This document shows positions 37,768 through 45,792 of a DNA stretch of 64,000 bases, piece after piece. A program made the translations under genes and the position numbers. The notes beneath the pieces were generated by a model. It had not been told where the DNA came from. It did not search any database and was given only the letters and a program-made list of their open reading frames with translations. Each line of letters opens with the position of its first letter. Position 1 is the first letter of the stretch. This stretch comes from Fervidobacterium changbaicum (GTDB lineage Bacteria; Thermotogota; Thermotogae; Thermotogales; Fervidobacteriaceae): the NCBI RefSeq assembly GCF_004117075.1, contig NZ_CP026721.1:434001-498000 (forward strand), in the 5' to 3' direction.

Positions 37768-38442
37768 ATGGTGGATGTTAAAACTCTTTCGGACTATATG
37801 GAACCGAAAACATTAGAAGAAGCGGAACAGATACAAAAAGAGTTGGCAAAGAGACTCGCCCTCTGTCCACTTGATTTTTCTCAGATATCTTTAATTGCGG
37901 GTGTTGATGTTAGCTATATTGATGACCAAGCGTTGGGGATTGTTGTGCTGATAAACAAAGAACTTGAAATTGTTGAAGTAGTTTCCGAACGCATGAAGGT
38001 CACCTTCCCATATATTCCAGGCTTTCTTGCATTTCGGGAAGCACCGGTCATAATTAAATGCTTTGAAAAGCTGAAAAATAGACCAGATGTCGCGTTATTT
38101 GATGGTCAAGGGATTGCGCATCCACGAAAACTCGGAATAGCGAGCCACGTGGGTATTCTGTTGGATTTGCCTACCATAGGTATAGCAAAAAGCGTGCTGT
38201 ATGGAAAGTGTCAAAAACCATCTACCGTAGGTCAAGCTACATTGCTAAAGGGCCAAGACGAAGAAGTCTTAGGTTATTGCTATTTGTCAAAGAAGAACAC
38301 AAAACCGATAATAATATCCCCTGGATACAAAACAGACTTGGATAGTTCCCTACATATAGTAAAATCACTCCTAAACGGTTTCAAACTCCCTGAACCTGTG
38401 AGGTTAGCGCACTTATACTCGCAGAAGTTTAAAGGGTCCTGA
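37768..38442 (+). CDS. nfi: endonuclease V
   Basis: This 224-residue enzyme nicks DNA near deoxyinosine during deamination repair. Catalytic and recognition blocks are AGVDVSYI (metal Asp), SERMKVTFPYIPGFLAFRE, DVALFDGQGIAHPRKLGIASHVG and GIAKSVLYG. The PYIP wedge that senses the lesion is intact. The start is uncertain: ATG at 37768 agrees best with the length of the Thermotoga enzyme but lacks a well-spaced ribosome binding site. GTG at 37750 is also in frame. Confidence 0.93.
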   Translation: MVDVKTLSDYMEPKTLEEAEQIQKELAKRLALCPLDFSQISLIAGVDVSYIDDQALGIVVLINKELEIVEVVSERMKVTFPYIPGFLAFREAPVIIKCFEKLKNRPDVALFDGQGIAHPRKLGIASHVGILLDLPTIGIAKSVLYGKCQKPSTVGQATLLKGQDEEVLGYCYLSKKNTKPIIISPGYKTDLDSSLHIVKSLLNGFKLPEPVRLAHLYSQKFKGS

Positions 38443-38590
38443 AAATTCGAACATGCCTAAGTATATCCTGCCTTATCATCTTACCTATTCAAAAAATTCT
38501 AAGGATTTTTTAAGGTTTGACAAATACAATATACGGCGGAACGGGGTTCAAAATCAGTTACCACACTCTTTGTAAAAGGGAGGTGTGTCT

Positions 38591-39253
38591 ATGAGAAGGG
38601 TCTTATCTTTGCTTGTTATACTCGCTGGTGCGCTTATGATTTTCGCTGCCACACAACCCAAGGCCTTGGGAATGCTAGAAAACTTCATTCTTGAAAAGAC
38701 ACCTTTTGAGATTACAGGAACTATAAAAGAAGTTGTTTACAGACCTGCCGGATTTGGTTACACCGTAGTATCAGACGAAGCAACGGAAGTTAAAATTCCA
38801 TTTACTGGAAACCTCGGAACACTATTAAAACCTGAAGAGAAAGTAGTATTAAAAGGGTCAAAAATCACAGCCTTTGTTCCTGTTAGCCTTGAAGCAAAAG
38901 GGTACAAGTTGGTTTTTAGAAACATCGTTCCAGAAAATGTTCAGCTAACAGAGGTTAAGGCTAAGATCAAAAAGATTTTGGTGAGCAGAACCTCTGTAGA
39001 AATATTGATTGTTGATGAAAACAGCAAAGAGTACAAGTTGCCAGCCTCTGTTGTGCCGTTCTGGAAGAGCTTAAAAGAGGGCGACGACGTCAAAATTACA
39101 GGTTTCACAAGAACTTTTGAGGTTAATGAAAGTATAACGATTGGTGGAAAAACCTACCTGCTACCTGCAAAAGAACTTATGACAAGGTTAGAGCATAGAC
39201 CTAATTTGTTCAAACAAGGATACATAGCAAAATTCTTCAAGCAACGAAGATAA
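38591..39253 (+). CDS. secreted protein with two similar beta-rich domains
   Basis: This 220-residue protein has a signal peptide (LSLLVILAGALMIFAATQP) and two related segments: TGTIKEVVYRPAGFGYTVVS to about residue 105, and KAKIKKILVSRTSVEILIVD to about 175. Each ends in a K/E-E-x-V-x-L/I-x-G strand pair, suggesting duplicated OB-like barrels. No family is recognised. GGGAGG lies five bases before the ATG. It has its own upstream gap of 148 bases and ends at a strong terminator, so it is probably transcribed alone. Confidence 0.8.
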   Translation: MRRVLSLLVILAGALMIFAATQPKALGMLENFILEKTPFEITGTIKEVVYRPAGFGYTVVSDEATEVKIPFTGNLGTLLKPEEKVVLKGSKITAFVPVSLEAKGYKLVFRNIVPENVQLTEVKAKIKKILVSRTSVEILIVDENSKEYKLPASVVPFWKSLKEGDDVKITGFTRTFEVNESITIGGKTYLLPAKELMTRLEHRPNLFKQGYIAKFFKQRR

Positions 39254-39275
39254 AGACTTGGAAAAACCAAAACAG

Positions 39276-39306
39276 AAAGCCAGGCTTGATGCCTGGCTTT
39301 TTTTCT
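39276..39306 (+). terminator. intrinsic terminator, probably bidirectional
   Basis: AAAGCCAGGC and GCCTGGCTTT form a perfect ten-pair stem with a five-base loop (TTGAT), followed by TTTTCT on the plus strand. It lies between the convergent secreted-protein and ferritin genes. The minus-strand side is less U-rich. Confidence 0.9.
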
Positions 39307-39328
39307 ATTGTTTGCAGGAACTTTTATC

Positions 39329-39814
39329 TTACTCCCTACTTCCGAGCTCCCTATCAAGCATATACAAACCTGTTGGACTATCCTGAAGTTTCTTGAGCTT
39401 TCTCACGATTATATCAGTCTGCGCTTCTTCTTCAACCTGTTCTTTTACAAACCAAGAAAGGAATTGCTCCGTTGCGTAGTCGTTCTCCTTCCTTGCAAGT
39501 TCTAATATCGTATTAATGCTCTTTGTTATGAATTTCTCATGTTCGTATGCTGCCTCAAAAGCTTCAAGCGGGCTTTTCCAAGTAGCTTTGGGCTTTTCTA
39601 AAGCCGGTAACTCAACTCTGGAACCTCTCTCGTAAAGAAAATCATAGATTTTCATCGCATGCCCCAATTCTTCTTTTGCTTGAACTTTCATCCATTTTGC
39701 AAAACCAGGCAAATCAATTGAATCAAAATACGTTGCCATTGATAAGTACAAATAAGCTGAGAAAACCTCCTTACCCACTTGTTCATTCAAAGCTTTGTAT
39801 ACCTTCTCACTCAT
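39329..39814 (-). CDS. ftn: ferritin
   Basis: This 161-residue non-haem ferritin stores iron in a 24-mer shell. The four-helix bundle shows the ferroxidase ligands: E in NEQVGKEVFSAYLYLSMA, the E-x-x-H of AKEELGHAMKIYD, E in AYEHEKFITKS and E/Q in VKEQVEEEAQTD. GGGAGG lies eight bases before the ATG at 39814. It is the second gene after a peroxiredoxin on one transcript, fitting joint control of iron and peroxide. Confidence 0.96.
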   Translation of the reverse strand: MSEKVYKALNEQVGKEVFSAYLYLSMATYFDSIDLPGFAKWMKVQAKEELGHAMKIYDFLYERGSRVELPALEKPKATWKSPLEAFEAAYEHEKFITKSINTILELARKENDYATEQFLSWFVKEQVEEEAQTDIIVRKLKKLQDSPTGLYMLDRELGSRE

Positions 39815-39870
39815 CTTTGCCACCTCCCTTTGAGTTTTTTAATTGCTGTAAGAAGAAACCTTGGATCTCT

Positions 39871-40323
39871 TTAGAGCACCTCTTCTATTTCTTCATAAGG
39901 TGGTTCGATTCTTGGATCCTCAGTAAGCCATGAATAGACAACCTTTCCATTTTCAACAACAAATACCGCTCTCTTAGCCACTACGTAATTTGGTATACCA
40001 GCGAAGTTCTCATGCACACCACCATATTGCTTTGCAACAACGCCTCCGAAATCAGACAACAACCTGAAGTTAAGTCTGTTCTTCTCTGCAAAGGCTTTGT
40101 TAGCAAAAGGACTATCAACACTAATTCCAAGAACGGTAGCGTCTAAGTTATTGAATTTCGCCAACATGTCTCGAAATGTGCAAAGTTCTTTCTCACATAC
40201 GCTGGTAAACGCCCCTGGATAGAATACTAATACTACTTTACCTTCAATTTCAGAAAGCTTTACCTTCTGCAAGCTTGTATCAAACAATTCAAAATCTGGT
40301 GCAAACTGCCCTTTTTCTAACAT
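39871..40323 (-). CDS. peroxiredoxin (AhpE/Bcp-type)
   Basis: This 150-residue thiol peroxidase has a thioredoxin fold. The peroxidatic cysteine is in YPGAFTSVCEKELC, and a second cysteine five residues later could be the resolving one, as in atypical two-Cys enzymes. The arginine partner fits RAVFVV. AAAGGAG lies eight bases before the ATG at 40323. It is followed after a 56-base gap by ferritin. Together they would remove peroxide and sequester iron in an anaerobe exposed to oxygen. Confidence 0.94.
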   Translation of the reverse strand: MLEKGQFAPDFELFDTSLQKVKLSEIEGKVVLVFYPGAFTSVCEKELCTFRDMLAKFNNLDATVLGISVDSPFANKAFAEKNRLNFRLLSDFGGVVAKQYGGVHENFAGIPNYVVAKRAVFVVENGKVVYSWLTEDPRIEPPYEEIEEVL

Positions 40324-40362
40324 AAATTTCACTCCTTTGTAAAAGTTTGTACTACCTAATAT

Positions 40363-40391
40363 ATTATACCTTATATAATTTTATAAGTCAA
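40363..40391 (-). promoter_or_regulatory. promoter of the peroxiredoxin-ferritin operon
   Basis: On the minus strand TTGACT (40386-40391) and a perfect TATAAT (40363-40368) are separated by 17 bases. The predicted start is near 40356, giving a leader of about 33 bases. No clear PerR-type palindrome was seen next to it. Confidence 0.8.
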
Positions 40392-40414
40392 CCACTCTGA
40401 GAAAAGGAATGTTT

Positions 40415-40460
40415 CACAAAAATCAATCCGGAGAACCATTGTTGAGGTTCTCTGGATTGA
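40415..40460 (-). terminator. intrinsic terminator on the minus strand
   Basis: A 15-pair stem (40423-40437 with 40446-40460, one G-T wobble, eight-base loop) is followed on the minus strand by TTTTTGTG. It would stop transcripts coming from the right, where only the IS transposase now lies. It may be left over from an earlier gene arrangement. The 303-base gap 40324-40626 holds this, the peroxiredoxin promoter, a plus-strand promoter and the IS end. Confidence 0.75.
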
Positions 40461-40541
40461 AAGAGATAATATGTTTTGACGAGAAAATGGTGAAAATTCA
40501 ACTGTCTTAAGCTTAAATCACCCAAAACTACAAAGTAACAA

Positions 40542-40571
40542 TTGCAACTTCCCTGAAATGTGTGGTATAAT
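40542..40571 (+). promoter_or_regulatory. plus-strand promoter cut off from its gene by the IS
   Basis: TTGCAA (40542-40547), an 18-base spacer and an extended -10 TGGTATAAT ending at 40571 form a credible promoter. It now reads into the end of the insertion sequence, against the transposase direction. It may once have served the Omp-alpha-like gene or another gene lost by rearrangement. Confidence 0.65.
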
Positions 40572-40626
40572 ATACATGAACCCACTGTTCAGGGTTAATA
40601 TTCTCTCATCACATCCTTTGATGCTG

Positions 40627-41556
40627 TTAACTTGTAGTGATGGAAGACAATAGAACACTCATAACACGCGCAATATCATTGCCATTCAGTTTCAAGAGAT
40701 TTCTCACTACACAAAAACTGTTTACGTACATTGGAAGATTGTCAATATTCTTAAATCCACGCTTGGCTCGTACAAAGTCTTGGAATAACGAAAACTTCGA
40801 TTCACATTGATTGTTTTGCCCAAGTCTCACAACAATATGATTGATATTCTTGTATAGTATCTTCACTGCACCATATGCACCAAGTCCATCTGTAATTAGT
40901 TCGATTGTTCTTTCGTTGTTACCAAAGAACTTCTCTAACAATATCTTCACTTGACCCATATCGCGATATTTGGATACATGCCAAGCAACAATAAGATTCG
41001 AATCGTGCTCAACTAAGAACCAAACATAGTACTTTTTGGATTTAAACAAAACGACAGTTTCATCACCATGGACTTTGAAAGCATCTACAGGAACGAGGAT
41101 GGAAAAGAAACAAGACAACTTAAGGATCCACTTGTAGATAGCGACATGAGAGACTTTGATATTAAGTGAGTCTCTGATGGAACGCAAGGACACAGCTTTG
41201 AAATAAAGGACGAAGGCTTTAAGAACAATAAAGATAGGGAAACGGAAGAACTTGAAAGAGTCGAAAGGAAGAGGGACAAATTGAGGTAAGTTAGTTGGGA
41301 TTTCGTCTCTGGTATGGCAAGAACGGCAACGGAACTTAACGAAGGCTTTTTTGATTTTGTGGATTTGCATAGTTTTTCCACAGACAGGGCATTTAGGATA
41401 AGGGAAAGAGAAGAGCTTGTGTTTTTTTGAATGAACAAGTCTGAAAGTGCGCTTACAGTCTTTGCAAAAGTATTGTTGGTTACCGTACTTATCATGACCG
41501 TTTTTGTAGATGTTGGTAGAGCCGCATTTGGGGCAAGAGACTACAGAATTTTGCAT
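40627..41556 (-). CDS. zinc-ribbon DDE transposase (IS6/IS1-like), copy A
   Basis: This 309-residue transposase has an N-terminal zinc ribbon (CPKCGSTNIYKNG with CKDCKRTF), a second cysteine pair set (CPVCG, CRSCH), a helix-turn-helix-like region around SLNIKVSHVAIYKWI and a catalytic core with HGDET, ITDGLGAYG and NNQCESKFS as the D, D and E positions. I chose the ATG behind AAAGGAGG. The longer open frame upstream runs through the terminal region. The family assignment rests on the D-D-E spacing and the 8-base duplication of copy B. Residue 48 is Leu here and Phe in copy B. Confidence 0.9.
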   Translation of the reverse strand: MQNSVVSCPKCGSTNIYKNGHDKYGNQQYFCKDCKRTFRLVHSKKHKLFSFPYPKCPVCGKTMQIHKIKKAFVKFRCRSCHTRDEIPTNLPQFVPLPFDSFKFFRFPIFIVLKAFVLYFKAVSLRSIRDSLNIKVSHVAIYKWILKLSCFFSILVPVDAFKVHGDETVVLFKSKKYYVWFLVEHDSNLIVAWHVSKYRDMGQVKILLEKFFGNNERTIELITDGLGAYGAVKILYKNINHIVVRLGQNNQCESKFSLFQDFVRAKRGFKNIDNLPMYVNSFCVVRNLLKLNGNDIARVMSVLLSSITTS

Positions 41557-41582
41557 AGTGGAGTACCTCCTTTTTGTGAGAA

Positions 41583-41610
41583 TTGATGGTGGGGGGTGTT
41601 CCACTAATAA
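41583..41610 (+). promoter_or_regulatory. possible outward promoter in the IS end (copy A)
   Basis: Inside the IS, reading outward toward the Omp-alpha-like gene, TTGATG and TAATAA are separated by 16 bases. The match is weak. It is listed because the gene has only 24 bases between the IS and its start codon, so any promoter must lie inside or beyond the element. The same sequence faces the oxidoreductase operon in copy B. Confidence 0.3.
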
Positions 41611-41684
41611 GAAGATAATACGGTTTTTGGAAATTTTCAATACTTTTAGTTAACAGCATCATTTCTACCAAGGGGGGAAGTCAC

Positions 41685-44600
41685 ATGAGGAAAAGTATCT
41701 TTAAAATGGTATTCATTGTCTCATTTGTGTTACTTTCAGTAGTTTTGCACGCAGAATATAAGGACGTCCCGCAATCGCACTGGGCCTACGAAGCTGTTGA
41801 AAAGATGAGCAGCCTCGGAATTATCTCGGGGTTCCCTGATGGAACATTTAGAGGAAATGAAACGGTGACCAGATATCAAGTTGTTATGTTGCTTTACAGG
41901 TTATATTCTCTATTTGATGAAGGTCTTAAAGAAATAGATAATAAAGTTACCAATATTCAAGCAAAGTTTTCTGAAATACCTCAGCAGAGCCAAGTTTCAA
42001 GTATTCAACAATCTGTTGATACACTTCGCAAAGAACAGGATGAAGCAAAATCGACTTTTAGAAAGGATATAGAAGAAATCCAGTTATCCATAAGCAGGCT
42101 TTCACAAGAACTTAAAAAGACATCCGAGGATCTCAACGCCTACAAATCAACCCTCAATAAGTCCGTCACTTCCATAAGTTCTGTCGAACAAAAGGTAAAT
42201 ACGTTGAACGAAACTCAGGAATCTCTAAAAAAATCAATAAATGAACTAAATAGCAAGTATACAAGCCTGAATTCCCGCCTAGATACCCTTGAGAAGTCTT
42301 CCAAAAGCCTTTCCGACTCAATTTCAAGAATCAGCGATTCATTAAAGGAACTTGAAAATAGTCTGAATTCCAAACTTAAACAACTTCAAGATGCTCTTCA
42401 GAGCCAGAAAGCAACTTCTGCTGCCGAAAGCAATGCGGACGTAGAAGCTGAAATCAAAGAGTTAAAGGAAAGATTAGCATCTTTGGAACTTTTAAAAGCC
42501 GATGTTCAAAATTTGAGCAGTAAAGTTTACGAAATCCAAAGCTCTATACTTGAGATAAAGTCTCTTAAAGAGAAAATTTTTGCTACAGAACCGGGTACAC
42601 CAAGCGAAGACGATATTTCAAAGATACTCGTAGAAATTGTTTTTTTGCAGGAAAGTATCTCCACCCTATCGAAAAGCGACGCGAAAATTCAAAACGAGCT
42701 TGATACACTGAGCAAGAAGGTCGATAATCTTTCAAAACAGCTTGAGACTTTATTTGGAGAAGATGAAGAAATAAAGAAGAGATTAAACGAATTATTCGCG
42801 AAGATCAAAGAAATTTCCGAAAAAAGCCAAAGTAAAGATACACAACAGTTGGTCTCAGAACTAAAATACAGTGAAACTTTGCTTGAGGAACTTAAAATCA
42901 AGATTCTTGAAAGTGCTGAAATTAAGGCATTAGAAGAAAGTTTAACAAAGGTTTCAAGTATAGAAACCACGATGAATTCTTTGGCAGAGAAATTAAATCA
43001 ACTGGAGAAGAAATATCAACTAAGCAACAATTATGCTGACAAAGATGAAATTGAGAATCTAAAGCGAGAAGTACAGTCTGTCAGAGAATTGCTAAGCGAG
43101 TTCAAAGTATTACCTGCTGATGATAAAAAAGTTCAAACCCTATTGCAGGAGATCCAAATGAAAAATCAAAGGATTGATGAAATAGAAAGAAGATTACAAA
43201 GCGTTTCTGACAAATATATCGAATTGGCCAGGTTAACAGATGATTTAGTTGCAAAGGTCTCGCAGATATCCGGAAAGCTTTCCCAGGATGCTAATTATCA
43301 AACTCTTATTACTGAGATGAATTCTCTAAAGGATAAGGTCAAGAAAATAGAAGACGACGTTCAGAAGCGAGCAACAACGGCTCAGCTGAATTCTGTCAAC
43401 CAGAACATACAGAAGGTGTTATCTCTGACTTTAGACATCCAGGAAAAAATTAAACAAATTGAAAGCAGGTTGCAAAACTTAGAAAGCTTAAGGGACAGCA
43501 ATGTGCAAAGAGCGGATAGTGTATCGTACTCAAGTTCAATTGGTACCTTTGATACCAACGTAGCAGGAGAAATTTCTGATTTGAAAAGTACTGTTAATTC
43601 AATCAGCAAGTTGGTGGATGAGTTACAGAAACAAACTGTTTCTCTGGCTAAAACCGTTGAACTTGATGCCGGTAAGATCTCGTCTATATCAACAAACTTC
43701 GATTCTCTGACTGATAAGGTAAAATCCATTGATAAGGAAGTAGTAAATCTAAAAACAACAGTATCTAAGCTGGCAGAAAGGATCGAAAAGATAGGAGAAA
43801 ATCAAGAGATCTTTTCAAAAGAGGTTTCTGAAAAGGTCCTTTCGATAATTCCTTCAATTAATGAAAAACTCGAATCATTGGAAGTAAACTTGCAGAACTT
43901 AGCAAAACTTTGTGACACTCTCTCAAATGAAACAAAAGTACTTAGTAATTCATTGAACGGAATCAAGGCAGTGCAACAAGCAACACAGCAAGTTGTGGCA
44001 GACCTTAAAGAAACAGTGGGTAACCACGAGCAAAGACTTGATTACCTGGAAAAGAACATTCAAGTTACGAACAACCTCATAGACGAAATTAATAACCGAA
44101 TAGTAAGTAAAAACATTGCTTTAAGTGAACGCATTGATTCTTTGGAGAAACAAGTTAAGGAACAAGACGAAACTATTTCAAACACGCATGTGGTGATTGT
44201 AAACATCGAAAATAAAATCACTAGCATAGAAAAATCCCTTGAAACATTTGCAACAAAAGATATCTTGGAAGCAAGATTAAACGAGAGTTCATCTCAATTT
44301 TCTGAGAGCATTGAAAATCTCAAAAACGATATATTCGAAAGAATTGAGGAAATTGAAGAACTGATATACAAAGAAGTTCAAAAAATCTCTTCAGATCAGG
44401 AAAAAGCACGTACAGAATTGACGGAAGTTAGAAAGTTGATAGAGGAAACCACAACTGATGTAGAAAATGCTAAAGAAGAAATTAACATGCTAAAAACTGT
44501 TACTCAACAAACTCAAGAACAAATTCAGCAGAATCAAGAACGAATCAGCAATGCTTATGAACAAGTAAAAACATTGAACGAAAGTAAAGCTGACAGAGAA

Positions 44601-44747
44601 CAGGTTTCACAGATTTCAACTTCTGTGAACAATTTGGAAAAGGAACTGAACAGTTTGAAAGCCGAGAATAGCATTTTAAAGAACTGGTTGGTAATCTTTG
44701 GACTAGCTATAACTGGTATCATCGTCTACCTTGTAATAAACCAATAG
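41685..44747 (+). CDS. Omp-alpha-like SLH/coiled-coil outer-envelope tether (long form)
   Basis: This 1020-residue protein has a signal peptide (FKMVFIVSFVLLSVVLHAE), an SLH domain (YKDVPQSHWAYEAVEKMSSL to about residue 75) and some 900 residues of almost unbroken heptad coiled coil. A C-terminal membrane helix (WLVIFGLAITGIIVYLVIN) completes it. This is the classic Omp-alpha architecture: the SLH end binds wall polymer and the helix sits in the outer membrane. At this length the coil could span over 100 nm. GGGGGGAAG precedes the ATG. An IS end lies 24 bases upstream. ABC exporter genes follow after 20 bases. Confidence 0.92.
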   Translation: MRKSIFKMVFIVSFVLLSVVLHAEYKDVPQSHWAYEAVEKMSSLGIISGFPDGTFRGNETVTRYQVVMLLYRLYSLFDEGLKEIDNKVTNIQAKFSEIPQQSQVSSIQQSVDTLRKEQDEAKSTFRKDIEEIQLSISRLSQELKKTSEDLNAYKSTLNKSVTSISSVEQKVNTLNETQESLKKSINELNSKYTSLNSRLDTLEKSSKSLSDSISRISDSLKELENSLNSKLKQLQDALQSQKATSAAESNADVEAEIKELKERLASLELLKADVQNLSSKVYEIQSSILEIKSLKEKIFATEPGTPSEDDISKILVEIVFLQESISTLSKSDAKIQNELDTLSKKVDNLSKQLETLFGEDEEIKKRLNELFAKIKEISEKSQSKDTQQLVSELKYSETLLEELKIKILESAEIKALEESLTKVSSIETTMNSLAEKLNQLEKKYQLSNNYADKDEIENLKREVQSVRELLSEFKVLPADDKKVQTLLQEIQMKNQRIDEIERRLQSVSDKYIELARLTDDLVAKVSQISGKLSQDANYQTLITEMNSLKDKVKKIEDDVQKRATTAQLNSVNQNIQKVLSLTLDIQEKIKQIESRLQNLESLRDSNVQRADSVSYSSSIGTFDTNVAGEISDLKSTVNSISKLVDELQKQTVSLAKTVELDAGKISSISTNFDSLTDKVKSIDKEVVNLKTTVSKLAERIEKIGENQEIFSKEVSEKVLSIIPSINEKLESLEVNLQNLAKLCDTLSNETKVLSNSLNGIKAVQQATQQVVADLKETVGNHEQRLDYLEKNIQVTNNLIDEINNRIVSKNIALSERIDSLEKQVKEQDETISNTHVVIVNIENKITSIEKSLETFATKDILEARLNESSSQFSESIENLKNDIFERIEEIEELIYKEVQKISSDQEKARTELTEVRKLIEETTTDVENAKEEINMLKTVTQQTQEQIQQNQERISNAYEQVKTLNESKADREQVSQISTSVNNLEKELNSLKAENSILKNWLVIFGLAITGIIVYLVINQ

Positions 44748-44767
44748 CTCAGAAAAAGGAGAATAAC

Positions 44768-45769
44768 ATGCTTTTTTACTCATTTCTTCTCGTAAATTTT
44801 AGAAACAGATTTCTATTTTTTATGAATCTACTTCTTCCAATAGTTTTCTTAATACTATTCGGCGCAGTATTTGGAAAGCAACAGACGAATACGTCTGTTG
44901 CTTTTTACTCTGATAGACCTATCGAATTAGATTTCGAAAACTGGACAAGGCTTTCAGAAATACCCATCAAAGAAGAAATTGAGAAAAGTTCATACGACGC
45001 AGTTGTGATTGCCAGAGGTGGAAAAGTTGAAGTTTTCCTAAAGTCAAATCTATTTCAAAATGACTACGAACTCGAAGTCTTTAGATTGCGCTATTCTGGA
45101 AAGAACACAGCGAAACCTGTTGTAGTTAATCCGCATCCTGTAAGTATTGGTAGAGAACTAAGCTCTCTTGAGTACATCATGATTGGTGTTGTTGCTGTAT
45201 CGCTACTTTCGGTCGGAATGAACGCTGGCGTTAGTATTTATTCCGAGTATGTGAGATATGGCTTGTTTAAAAGGCTCTCTGTAACCCCTGTCTCTCACCT
45301 CGAGTTGTTTCTCAGTTGTGCTGGAGCAAATGTATCAACTGGTATCGTTTCCTCCTTTGTTGTGCTCCTGCTTTCAAAAGTCATATTCAACGCCAATTTG
45401 ATAGTTGGTTTCACAAAACTGCCCGTATATTTTTTGGTTGTCGTCAGTTCCGTTTTGGCAAACCTAACAATTGGAACAATCTTGGGCCTACTGTTTAAAA
45501 AATCGGCCCAAGGTATCGCACAAGTACTTTATACGATATTCATATTCTTCTCAGGTGTCTACTTCCCAATTGACTTCCTACCGAAAGCTCTACGCTTCGC
45601 TTCTTATATTACAACTCCAAGATACGTTCACTTGTTATTTCAAAAGGTTTACGAAATCCCTGTCCTTGATGATTTCACTTTTTACCTGATTAACTTCGTT
45701 TTTATCCTATTAGGATTAGTTGTGGGCAGTTCCGCAACAAAGAGATTACTCCTTTTAGAGAATAGATAG
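44768..45769 (+). CDS. ABC-2 type transporter permease 1
   Basis: This 333-residue membrane protein has an N-terminal helix (NLLLPIVFLILFGAVFG), an extracytoplasmic stretch of about 110 residues and a C-terminal block of five helices with the ABC-2 signature around GVYFPIDFLPKALRFASYITTPRY. It probably pairs with the second permease encoded two genes on, around a shared ATPase, to export a drug, lipid or polymer. A terminator-like hairpin lies inside its 5' region (44875-44906). AAGGAG precedes the ATG. Confidence 0.9.
   Translation: MLFYSFLLVNFRNRFLFFMNLLLPIVFLILFGAVFGKQQTNTSVAFYSDRPIELDFENWTRLSEIPIKEEIEKSSYDAVVIARGGKVEVFLKSNLFQNDYELEVFRLRYSGKNTAKPVVVNPHPVSIGRELSSLEYIMIGVVAVSLLSVGMNAGVSIYSEYVRYGLFKRLSVTPVSHLELFLSCAGANVSTGIVSSFVVLLLSKVIFNANLIVGFTKLPVYFLVVVSSVLANLTIGTILGLLFKKSAQGIAQVLYTIFIFFSGVYFPIDFLPKALRFASYITTPRYVHLLFQKVYEIPVLDDFTFYLINFVFILLGLVVGSSATKRLLLLENR
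44875..44906 (+). terminator. terminator-like hairpin inside the permease gene
   Basis: A perfect 13-pair inverted repeat (44875-44887 with 44892-44904) has a four-base loop and its 3' arm runs into five T. It looks like an intrinsic terminator yet encodes residues 36-46 of the permease. It could reduce transcription from the upstream tether gene into the exporter genes when translation lags. Confidence 0.6.
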
Positions 45770-45792
45770 CAAAGCTGTGGTAGGTGATATTC

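Larger units (their letters stand above)
40620..41660 (-). mobile_element. insertion sequence, copy A (1041 bp)
   Basis: The element is bounded by the perfect inverted repeat GATGCTGTTAACT (13 bases, similarity continuing beyond). It encodes one zinc-ribbon DDE transposase. It is an inverted near-identical copy of 58879-59919. The one difference I found is position 41415. The flanking octamers CATCCTTT (left) and ATTTCTAC (right) do not match, so this copy lacks a target duplication. Its right end, the 5' side of the transposase gene, lies 24 bases before the start codon of the Omp-alpha-like gene. Confidence 0.93.

Noticed and set aside
37760-37816. Short open frame starting ATG at 37760 behind AAGGTGG at the 5' end of endonuclease V
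   Set aside because: It is out of frame with the conserved protein, ends after about 18 codons and has no recognisable product. Noted only because it makes the nfi start uncertain.
38443-38590. Possible promoter TTGACA at 38517-38522 before the secreted protein
   Set aside because: No -10 box lies at 16-18 bases. TACAAT follows too closely. A promoter is likely somewhere in this gap but cannot be placed.
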